From positions 400,998 to 464,997 of the forward strand of contig CAUYUJ010011481.1 of assembly GCA_963575745.1 (NCBI GenBank): 64,000 nt of DNA, in the 5' to 3' direction. Below the pieces are notes generated by a model, which was not told the DNA's origin, searched no databases, and saw only the letters and a program-made list of their open reading frames with translations. Below are positions 19,416-28,732 of this stretch, in pieces (position 1 is the first letter of the stretch; each line of letters begins with the position of its first letter). Source of the stretch: Prorocentrum cordatum (Eukaryota; Sar; Dinophyceae; Prorocentrales; Prorocentraceae). The position numbers were made by a program, and so were the translations under genes.

Positions 19416-19559
19416 CCCAAGCCCCGACGACCCAGATCGCAAACAACACCACAGCCTAACTACACCCTCGGAAGTCGTCGAACGATGCTCCCTCATCCTC
19501 CCTTTCCTCGCACAAGATCTCGACCCACGAACCGGAAAATCCAGGAGAGCCCAGGATCC

Positions 19560-19690
19560 AAGGATCGAGTCGATAAGTCGGATCGGCCATTGAAATGGAT
19601 CGGATCGGCGGAAATCGGAAACCGAATCGGGAAAAGCCGAATCGGCGGAAATCGGCAAGCTGACTTGCCTCCAAGGAGAAATCGGGGCCG
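19560..19690. repeat. Short local repeat of GAATCGGxAAAxC words
   Basis: GATCGGCGGAAATCGGAAAC and GAATCGGCGGAAATCGGCAA are neighbouring near-copies. Confidence 0.6.
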
Positions 19691-19792
19691 TCGCATAGAA
19701 TCGACTCAGGGAATCGAGATGAACCATGAAAGCCGCATCCTCCCTCCCAGCACCCTGGCGACAGGGACGTCGTCTGACCACCCCACCGACAC

Positions 19793-19970
19793 TCCTCCTC
19801 CTCCTCCTCCTCCTCCTCCTCCTCCTCCTCCTTCTCCTCATCCTCCACCTCATCCTCCTTCTCGTCCTCCACATCCTCCTCCTGCTCGTCCTGCTCCGCC
19901 TCCGCCTCCTCCTGCTCCTCCTGCTCCTCCTCCTCCTTCTCCTCCTCCTCCTCCTGCTCCTCCCCGGCGA
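19793..19970. repeat. (CTC)n microsatellite
   Basis: CTC repeats with ATC, GTC and CTG variants. Confidence 0.95.
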
Positions 19971-20159
19971 GACCGCTCCCGTCCCAAGAGATCGGTGCAA
20001 ACGAACCGCCCCCGCGGCCAGCGCTCCCGGCAAGCGCCCCTGAGCCCATCCCATGCCCGCGGGAGTGGTCGCCGAGCCGCTGACTGAACTCACGGGCGCC
20101 GAAACACAACACGCGGAGACTCTGGAGACTCAGCCTGATCGCGTATCGATATAACACAG

Positions 20160-20295
20160 CAGGTGGAGGAGGAGGAGGAGGAAGAGGAAGAGGAGGAGGA
20201 AGAGGAGAGAAGGGAGGAGGTCCTGCGCGCATGCGGAGGGAGAGGAGGGATGAGGAGGGGGAGGGCGAGAAGGAGGCGGAGGAGGAGGAGGAGTA
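20160..20295. repeat. (GGA)n purine tract
   Basis: GGA and GAA units in two blocks separated by TCCTGCGCGCATGC. Confidence 0.9.
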
Positions 20296-20559
20296 ACTCG
20301 TAGAGCTTCCCTTAGCTAGTTGCTGGAAGCTTAAGAGTAATTCCGGGGCGCTGGAGAGCTAGTTGGCAAGAAAAATCTCGACGGACCGTTTGCTGACTTT
20401 TGGTCGGTTGAAAATTTCGTTCTCGAAATTCAACAATTCGTTTGAGCTCTAGTATTTGTTCCGTCATATTCGATATTATTCCCGCTCGCCATCTCAATAT
20501 CAGGTCGATCGGGTAGATACTACGACGAAAAAAAGCACTGCGGCGGGATCGGCCGTTTC

Positions 20560-21640
20560 GGGTCATCTTGACACGCGGTGACGGTTTTCTGAACATAACT
20601 CGAGCTATGGATGAGCTACAGAGCTGATGCGAACACAAACCAATTTATAATCATCAGGCGCGCTTGTCTGTTCAATCCAGAGGTCTGAACTCGGTCTGCT
20701 GCTCGAACTAGGTCCGCGAAACTATTCGTATTGTTCGGGTTATCTTGAGAGGTACTCTCGGTTTTCTGTACTTAACTCGGGCTCTAGGGCAGATACCGGG
20801 CTGGTAATCACAGAAACCGATTCGGAGACATCAGGCGCGTTCGCCTGTCGCATGCAGAGGTCTTAACTCGGTCTGCTACTCGAGCTGGGTTCGCAGAACT
20901 ATTCGTATCCCTCGAGTCATCTCGACAGGGACTGACGGTTTTCTGTACTGAACTCGAGCTCTAGGGCAGCTACAGAACTGATACGCACAGAAAAGGATGC
21001 AGAATAATCAGGCGCGTTGGTCTGTTGCATCCAGAGGTCTGAACTCGGTCTGCTACTAGGTCAGCGAAACTATTCGTATCGTTCGAGTCATCTTGAGAGG
21101 TACTGCCGGTTTTCGCACGTAACTGTGGCTGTACGACAGCTACAGAGCTGATACGCGCAGAAAATGATTCGAAATTATCATGCGCGTTCGTCTGTTGCAT
21201 CTACAGGTCCGGACTGGGCTTGCTACTCGGGCTAGGTCCGCAAATCTATTCGTATTCTTAGAGTCATCTTCACAGATGTTGTTGTCCATTTTCTGTATTG
21301 AACTCGGGCTGCAGGAGAGCTACAGAGCTGGTATGTACAGAAACGATCGAGAATCAGGAGCGTTCGTCTGTTGCATCGAGAGTCTGAACTCGGTCTGCTA
21401 CCCGAGCTAGGTTCACACAATTATTCGTATTCGACCGATATTTTCTTCCAAATGATGGTGAATTGCTTAGCTGAACTCGAGCGGCCGAAAAATCAGAAGG
21501 AAATCGTGAGGCGTGAAGTTTCCCCTAATTGTTTTTTCCTATACGCTGCAGATGAGATAAAAAAACTGAGCACAGCAATGGGATATCACTAGACGCCTGA
21601 GATAGGTCTGCTAGCAGCCCGGGCTGAAAAACTATTCGTT
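20560..21640. repeat. ~175-bp satellite array, about six units
   Basis: The landmark ATCAGGCGCG (with variants) begins at 20653, 20830, 21007, 21177 and 21353, spacings 177, 177, 170 and 176. Each unit carries GAGGTCTGAACTCGGTCTGC, CTATTCGTAT, ATCTTGA and GGTTTTCTGTACT in order. The outer units (before 20653 and after 21420) are more degenerate. Confidence 0.95.
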
Positions 21641-21726
21641 CTCTGTTAGATCTTTGGACATAATGTATGGTCAGGAAGCTCTACGAGTTCCCCGGCGGTA
21701 AGAAAGGTTGACGGTTTACCGCCGGC

Positions 21727-21882
21727 GCCCAGTATACTTGCGGGAGCTGGTGAATGCGTGCGAGAAAGCAGGGTGGCAACCCAGCAACATGTAGAGCGGC
21801 GAGGAGGAGGATGCTTGCGGGAATGGGTGGACTCGCTGGAAAACGCACAGCGGCAATACGGCAACATGTAGAGCGGCACTTC
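21727..21882. repeat. Imperfect tandem duplication (~80 bp)
   Basis: CTTGCGGGA...GGCAACCCAGCAACATGTAG-AGCGGC is followed by CTTGCGGGAATGGG...GGCAACATGTAGAGCGGC. Confidence 0.7.
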
Positions 21883-22048
21883 TCCGTCTCAGCAGAGACA
21901 GTTGTCGCCCCGGCGCTGAGCCAAGCGGCGGCAGAGCATCCAATTTGAGGATCCTCCGTGCACGCAAGGTCGCCCGCGGAGTCCTGCGAGCGCGGGGGCG
22001 CGGTGAGCGAGGTCGTGGATGCTCCTCTTGCGTGGTTGGCCTGCCCTG

Positions 22049-22119
22049 CTGATGGGCCTGTTTTCCACCACCACCACCATAAGTTCGAGGGGGGAAGGAG
22101 GAGGAGGACGAAGAGGAAA

Positions 22120-22162
<43 letters not shown>

Positions 22163-22263
22163 GGAGGAGGAGGAGGAGGAGGAGGAGGAGGAGGAGGAGG
22201 AGGAGGAGGAGGCCCCCCTCCCCCTCCAACTTATGGTGGTGATGGTGGTGGAAACCAGGCCCA
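22049..22263. mobile_element. Fold-back element, family M, with microsatellite core
   Basis: Left GGCCTGTTTTCCACCACCAC-CACCATAAGTTCGAGGGGGG is mirrored by right CCCCCTCCAACTTATGGTGG-TGATGGTGGTGGAAACCAGGC. Between the arms are (GAT)n, then (GAG)n. The arms are about 35-40 bp. Confidence 0.8.
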
Positions 22264-22385
22264 TTACCTGGTGCTGGAGGCAGCGCGCGGGTGGCCTGCC
22301 ACCACGCCGCGCCTGCGCTGGCCGAGCCCATCCGCGAAGTGCCTGCGCGAAGAGCCCTCGAGTCGTCGTGAGCGCTCTCCGAGTT

Positions 22386-22613
22386 GAGCAGGGGCCGACC
22401 GTCCCGGCATGCCTTGGTGCCGCCACGACGTGCTCCTATAGAACAGACGACTGCTGCAAAGACCAAACTCCATGTTCTCAGGACCTGCAGCTGGCGTGCC
22501 AAAGCAAGACGGCATCAGCCAGAAGTGTCCTGCGCACACCTCGTGCAGATCGCACAACACATGTTCGCTGAACCTTCTTCGATGGGTCTATAGGCCCGTC
22601 GGGACGCTTCGGC
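22386..22613. mobile_element. Dispersed element, family I (copy 1)
   Basis: Begins GACCGTCCCGGCAT and ends GTCTATAGGCCCGTCGGGAC. Both ends match the element at 35771-35993 at a similar length. The ends are weakly inverted (CCGTCCCGGC / GTCGGGACGC). The interiors differ more than the ends. Confidence 0.6.
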
Positions 22614-22648
22614 CACTGCTGGACTGAGGACGGAGGTCCTCCTCCTCC

Positions 22649-22748
22649 NNNNNNNNNNNNNNNNNNNNNNNNNNNNNNNNNNNNNNNNNNNNNNNNNNNN
22701 NNNNNNNNNNNNNNNNNNNNNNNNNNNNNNNNNNNNNNNNNNNNNNNN
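22649..22748. other. Assembly gap (100 N)
   Basis: 100 N flanked on both sides by TCC repeats. Confidence 1.
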
Positions 22749-23590
22749 TCCTCCTCCTCGCTCCTCCTCGCACCTCCGAAAGGGGGTCTGCCCGTCGTGC
22801 CACAGATCACAGGACGAAGCCAGGACGATGATAGAATCGGGTGGTGATGAACCGGAAAATCTCTCAGATCCGGCGGTTTTGGGGGATGTCTCGGGCGCCG
22901 CGGCCCCCCCAAAGCGTTCCAGAACGCTTTGGAAGCGTCCCGGAACGCCGTGGGGCGGACTTGTTATCGTCCTGTGGCCCCGTCCGAATTCGGGCCTCTG
23001 GCTGCCGATCGGGACGACGAGGGCGCCCCAGGACAGCCCTGGGTCAGGCGCAGCTGCTGGAAGGTGGGTACCATGAGGCACCGAGGCAAGACAAGGCTTC
23101 GGGAATCGACGAGCTCGATCGGAAACGTCCCGCCGAGACGAGTCGGACCCCCCCCCCCAAAGACGCGCACCAAAACAACAGTCACTCCGACGTGGGGTCA
23201 TTTTCTCACGCGTACGTAGCTGACGCAGAGGCCACGATTGGGGCGAATAGCCTTGGAGGGGAACAGTACATGCATCCAGGGGCGCCGATGATCTGCGTCT
23301 TCGGCGTGGTTCCCCGGCGAATGCGTGTGATCCCTCCCCTGGGCCATTCGCCCGGATCGTCGCCGCCGACTGACCTGCAAGACAAGGAGGGCCCCGGCGC
23401 GGGGCGCACGAACATCATCGCGAGAATGAGGAACTGGCAGAAGAGCCTGGGGGCGCCCAAGTCTCGACCGCCGGTCCACATCCGCCCCGACGAAGCCAAG
23501 GCAAAACATGCACGACAGGAACCACCGGGTGTGAATTCCACCGACTGCCGCGAGCTGGCGGTGCGCACAAGGGGGTGGAGGGAGGGGGGG
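22749..23590. other. Intergenic, no gene recognised
   Basis: A short inverted pair AGCGTTCCAGAACGCTTTGG is at ~22913. Long frames are open on both strands at 22.8-23.6 kb, but none shows a domain. Confidence 0.4.
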
Positions 23591-23594
23591 GGGT

Positions 23595-23683
23595 CCTTAG
23601 AAGGAGGCTGCCTCTTAGAAGGCGCCGGCGTTACACCTACATAAGGCCCGCGCCTTCTAAGAAGCAAGGGTGCTTTTAAGAAT
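23595..23683. mobile_element. Hairpin element, family E (copy 2)
   Basis: CTTAGAAGGCGCCGGCGTTA pairs with TAAGGCCCGCGCCTTCTAAG. It is nearly identical to 14284-14384 and is likewise bracketed by a G-run and a C-run. Confidence 0.75.
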
Positions 23684-23857
23684 CCCCCCCTCCCCAAAAC
23701 CACTCCGCGCGTGGCTGACGAAACTAACAAACGCAATGTAGCGCAGACGGGGGCGTCTCCCTTTGAAGGGACGCGTGACGCGCGTGCTGCACACTCCCTG
23801 CTAGAATGTGCGACGTGAGTAAGCGGACGGGTAAGCTGGGAGGGCGAGGTGATCGCG

Positions 23858-23972
23858 ATGGTGCTGACCATGCTGATGGTGATGAAGCAGTTGGGCCGAT
23901 GATGATGGTGATGATGATGCTAACAATGATGATGGTGATGATGCTGATGATGATGATGATGCTGATGATCCC
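23858..23972. repeat. (GATGAT)n microsatellite
   Basis: GATGATGGTGATGATGATGC and similar words. Confidence 0.9.
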
Positions 23973-24687
23973 CGCGTCTGAAGGGGTCCGGAGCTCCTGG
24001 TTCGAACTGTCCCTCGGACCGAGGCGTTTCCCGATGGCCCTGCGGAGGCAACGCTCGGTCTCGTGCGCTTCAGCGCAAACGCAGATCGCCCAAGTGCCGT
24101 GAGCAATCGACCGCCTCAGTCGAGGAAAGCGGGCGACCGATCCAAGCAGTCGAAGCGACTCAGCACGCTCGGCAGCTGGCGGAGGCCACGCTGGCGGTCT
24201 AGCAGGCTGGTACACAGCTGGGTTGTACGCCGCACCTGAGAAACAACTAGGTCGATCGGACCAGGCCACTGTTGACCGACGTTGCTCCTCAGGCCTGCGG
24301 AAATCGAACCAGAGCGTGGGCGAACCTACGCTCTCGGGTCGCCCTCCACGTCAAATGACGGGCAGGGCACTGGCGCGGTAGCGCCAGAAGCTACATTGCG
24401 CAGGAGGCGTGCGTACACGCCGAAAAAAATGAACCTCACATAAGGGTATCGGGACCATCGCCCCGACCCAACCCAACGCGCATCTCCCGCGCGCGCTGTG
24501 GGTCGCGCCTGATGCGGCTGATTCGGTGCCCTTGGGCCAATGCGCGTGGCTGGCCAGCAAGCAGATGCAGGGGTTGGGAGGGGAACGTGGCAGCGGCCAA
24601 AGCGGCCTGGCAAGCCCAGGCCACCTCCGTGCCGCTTCCTTCCCCCCAATGGACAAGTGCACCACCTCCCGACTGGCGGAACTCAAA

Positions 24688-25350
24688 GGCCCGAGTTCCA
24701 GGGCTGGCTGCGAGACACCAGCACCGCCAGAGGTCGGCAGCGGCAGTGCGACAGTACCACCCGTCTGGCGAAACCCCACGGCCCGAGTTCCAGGGCTGGC
24801 TGCGATGCACCAGCACCGCCAGGCAGGACGAAACTGACAGTGAAGGAGGCAGGAGAAAAGGGCACGGAGCGTGCCGCAAAAGACAGGTCAGGTGCAGCAC
24901 TGCAGGGCCCATCAGCAGAGCAACGTGTCCCTTCGGCCCCAGGCCACACACTGGACTATTGCATTGCCAATGGGCGGAGCCCGATCCCGTGCGCGGGCGG
25001 ACCTACGCACCTGGGTCAGCCTCCTCTGAAGCTTGCTGCACGGCAGCCGCAGCTGCTAAAAAGGACAGCACCGAGCACAGAGCCATGCTGCAAAAGAGTC
25101 GGAGCCCGATCCCGTGCGTGGGCGGACCTACACACCTGGTTCAGCTTCCGTCGCTAGAGCGGCAACTGCACGCGCGCGCACCGAGCGTAGGTCATGCCCG
25201 CGGTGAGAGACCGCCGAAGGCAGCGACTGGCGACCTGAACGTCAGCAGCGCAAGTGTCCTCCAGGCACCTGGCCCCGCACGGGACTTGTTGCATTGCCGA
25301 CGGTATCGGGCCCGATCCCGTGCGTGAGCGGACCTACGCACATGGTTCAG
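24688..25350. repeat. Local repeats of two kinds
   Basis: CCCGAGTTCCAGGGCTGGCT with CACCAGCACCGCCAG occurs at ~24688 and ~24781. CCCGATCCCGTGCGYGGGCG with GACCTACGCACCTGG occurs at ~24981, ~25105 and ~25312. No protein could be assigned. Confidence 0.75.
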
Positions 25351-25359
25351 GCCCGAACT

Positions 25360-26310
25360 GGGCAAGAGAGGCTCGCCGTCCACTCGCCTGCGAAGGCGTC
25401 GCAGGAGCTCAGGGTCGCCGATGCCGCCCTTCCCTTCTGGCTGCAGCCCTCGCTTGAGGCGGCCGAACACCGCCTTCTGCACGCCATAGCTCGTGGGAGA
25501 CGTGCGGATCGAGCCCCCGCCACGGTGGAAGCGCGGGTGGGGGCGGTGGCAGCGGCTGCGCCACAGGTGTTGCCACCCGTTGCTCGTGAGCTGCAGCGGC
25601 CGCGCCGCCGCTGCCAGACGAAGCCCCGCCACCTCCACCGTCACGCTGATCCCCGTCATCTGCTGCTGCTGCTGCTGCGCTCTGCGAGCCGCTGGCCCGG
25701 CTGGAAAACAAAGCCGCGCTAGTTGTGAGGGGGGCCGCGGCCGCGTCGACAGCGCCCGAGGCTCCCTCTGTGCCCGAAAGCAACGAGCCCGAGATCGCCT
25801 CGCCCCGACCAGAGCATACCTGGCAGGCCCAGAGCGTGTCGCTGCCGACCTCGAGCCATGTCCCGTGTCTTCCCCACGTCCTCCGCGCTCCTGCAGGATC
25901 CTGCGCGCTGTAGCCTGGGACATTGCACCCCTGGGTCCGAAGGATCCCGCAAGATCCGGCACTCTGGCTGACGTCCGATTGGGTCGATCCCCGCGTGATC
26001 AGAACCACTGGGTCGCCGACGTCGTCGGCGAGGCAGCCATTCCTATGCCCCAAACCCTTGCGCTGACATGCTTTCGGCGGGCCGACGATCGAAGCCCCGA
26101 ACGGGTCCATTGGCGTCACCATGTCCCTTGGTGCTTCCGCGTCGAAAAAATTCAACCTGGAACGCCTTCGCCAGCGTCGCCGGCGCGCCTTCGCCGCATG
26201 AGCCTACCGTGCGCCCAGCGGCCTGCCTGAGCAAGAGGGGAGAGGTGCTGGCTCGAGGGGCGGGACATTGCCCTGGAACCGCGAGATGCGAGAGCGTCAG
26301 GACCAGAAAC
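25360..26310. other. Intergenic, no gene recognised
   Basis: Frames are open on both strands, with no recognised domain. The segment ~25890-25996 (GGATCCTGCGCGCTG, GATCCCGCAAGATCCGGC, CTCTGGCTGACG) resembles the right half of the element at 49201-49350. Confidence 0.4.
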
Positions 26311-26313
26311 TGC

Positions 26314-26412
26314 TGGAGCTCCGCGCGGAATTCTTGGATCGGCGCTGGCCCCTCCCCGGCGGCGCCTCCCAAGAACGCGAATACGCTCCCACAAATCCAC
26401 GCGGCGCTCCAA
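26314..26412. mobile_element. Inverted-repeat element, family F (copy 1)
   Basis: Left GGAGCTCCGCGCGGAATTCT; right ACAAATCCACGCGGCGCTCC. The central CCAAGAACGCG also pairs partly with the left arm. Related copies are at 42887, 46725, 53060 and 58229, and a half copy is at 27210. Confidence 0.65.
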
Positions 26413-26574
26413 ACGCTCATGTCTGCGAAGGTCTCTGTTCTTCGAGAAGATGCAGCGCCGATAGCTCGCTTGCGGGGCCCAGGCCCCGATTGGCGGTGAA
26501 CGTGCAATTGAGGTCAATGGGTTCCCCCCTCAGCCGATGCCCCCTCCGTTGCTTCTGAGGAGGGAGCGAGGGCT

Positions 26575-26975
26575 AGACACGAAGAGAGAACTCAGGAGGG
26601 AAGGGGGGGGAGAAGGCCAGGATGAGAAGAGGGAAGGGGACAGAGGATGAGGGAGAGGGGGATGACAGGAAAGTCGGTCATCGAGGTCTTCGGCGGCCTT
26701 CATGCTTTCCTTGTCTCTTTCGGGTCTCCAATGGCCTACGGAGCCATGCGAGGGGTCGAACTGGAACGACGCCGTCAGCAGAGGGAGGAGGAGAAGAGAG
26801 CAGGATGAGGATGAAGGGGAGCATGGAAGGCCCCATGAGGAAAAGGAGAAGGGGGAGGGGGGGAAGCAGGACGAGGGGGAGGAGGAGGAGGAGGAGGAGG
26901 AGGAGGACAAGGAGGAGGAGGAAAAGGAGGAGGAGGAGGAGGAGGAGGAGGAGGAGGAGAGAGTAGGAGGAGGAT
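26575..26975. repeat. Purine (GGA/GAA) low-complexity tract
   Basis: Strong purine bias on the plus strand, densest at 26875-26965 as near-perfect GGA repeats. Confidence 0.9.
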
Positions 26976-27209
26976 GAGGCCCCTAAACCGGCGACTACAG
27001 GTCGCTCCCGCAGGTAATTGATTATTCGGGCAGGGTTTGCGTGCATTGGCCTGGACACCGTGCTGGAAAACATCGAGGAAGGGCCTGGGGAGGGCCCAAT
27101 GAAGGGGGGACTGGGCGAGGCGGGTTTGTCGTGAAAGCCAACCTCCAGACCAGAAATCGTGACGCCCCGGGTGCACCCGGAGGACCGAGGACTGTGCAGT
27201 CGTGAGCTG

Positions 27210-27262
27210 TCGGAGGTCCGCGCGGATGTCTTGGTTCTGTGCTGGCTCCTCCCACACTGCGA
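27210..27262. mobile_element. Family F half element
   Basis: GGAGGTCCGCGCGGATGTCT-TGGTTCTGTGCTGGCTCCTC matches only the left arm of family F. No right arm was found nearby. Confidence 0.45.
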
Positions 27263-28730
27263 GGCGGAAGTTTGTCCGTAACCGCCGCCTGGCGGATCGA
27301 TCTTCGGGAGCTCAGGCAGGCGGGAAGTGTGGAGATGTGTGGGCCCCCCAGGGCCCGAACGTAGACATCCATGGCCACCTTCTGCCGAGGTCCCCCGCGA
27401 TCGATTCCCCGGGCGCTGTTCCTGTACAACACCCCGCCCAAGACAACCCCTCCCCCGGAGCGCAAGTGGGCGGCGCCGGGGGGGCGCCAAGGGGGCGCGT
27501 GGGAACTGGTCAGCACATGACGGGCAGCAAGTGCAACAAAAGGCACTGGCAAAAACAAGCTCACCGACTGTCCTATGCTGACTGGAACTGGCGCCCATGG
27601 GATCACATGGAATCGCGGGAGCTGTGTCCATGAGATCGCGCAAACGGGCATGCTAAAACTGGGCAGCAAGTTTGAGGCAACCAACTGAGAGCAACAAACT
27701 TCGGCACTAGTTTGTGATGACTCGTTGGCGCGTCTTTGAGGCACGGGGGCGGGGGCTCCAACACTGGCCAGATTGCGGTGGCGTCTGCGACTCCATTCTG
27801 CGAAGGATCAGCCGCCTGGGGCACACCCTGGCGGTCATGCTGCTTTTTTCCAGCAGGGCGAAATCTATGCCGACCAACCCTAGCTGGCGTGTGAGTTCCT
27901 GCGGGATAGGAGAAAGGCTGCGTGGGGGCTGGTCTTTCCCCGGTGCCTCAGATCATTTGGCCAGACGCTCTGCCGACGCAGCGCAGGCTCAAACAGCCCG
28001 TCCGCCCCGGAAGCCGGCATTCCAAGCAACAGGCTCCATCAGCGGCGATGGAATGCGGATGAAGCTGGCCTGCGCGACGTTGCGGCTGCTGATCGACGGT
28101 GCCGCTCGGCCGCGCAGCAGCTGGCGCTCCTACCCACCAGAGGGGTCGGAAAAACAGCGGGTCTCTGCCTGTGATCAGCACATCATGGACCGACCGTGAC
28201 GGCTTCCAGCTGGCGTGCTCGGTTCTGATAAATGAAATATGTGAGGGGACCGATACCCTTAGATGGGGGAAATCTGGTACCCCGAAATACTGACACACCA
28301 GACGGGGTACTAGGAACAGGGGTTGCCTAGCCGCCAACGCAACAAAAATCAGAGCACATATCGTGCACACCACCAGCGTTTCTCAGATCAGAATGTGGTG
28401 TGCCTACCGGAAAGCCAGGACACTTCGCCACTGGTTGACACGAGCAGGTGGCGGCGAAGTTTGAGGAGCGCGGGAGGCATGGGTGGTGGAGGCCAGGATG
28501 GTTCTAGAGGAAGGAGGGGGGGGAAGGCAGGAGCATGCACCGCCTCGCTCGCTCAGACATGCGCTGAGAAGCGGGCCAGGAGGGAGACGACCGAGCGGCA
28601 ATGCTCCGGACGGCGTGCAACCGCCGCGTGGTCGCCCCCCCCGAGCAGCCCGCCTAACGGACAGCCCCGCGCTCATGATGAGCCGGACGAACAGGTTCAA
28701 GTGGTCGACGCCCCCCTGAGTATGCCCGGC
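27263..28730. other. Intergenic, no gene recognised
   Basis: The plus and minus strands have competing open frames. One minus-strand frame (28404-28877) includes the plausible text D-L-Q-V-I-A-G-H-T-Q-G-G-V-D-H-L-N-L-F, but no family was recognised. Confidence 0.35.
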
Positions 28731-28732
28731 GA

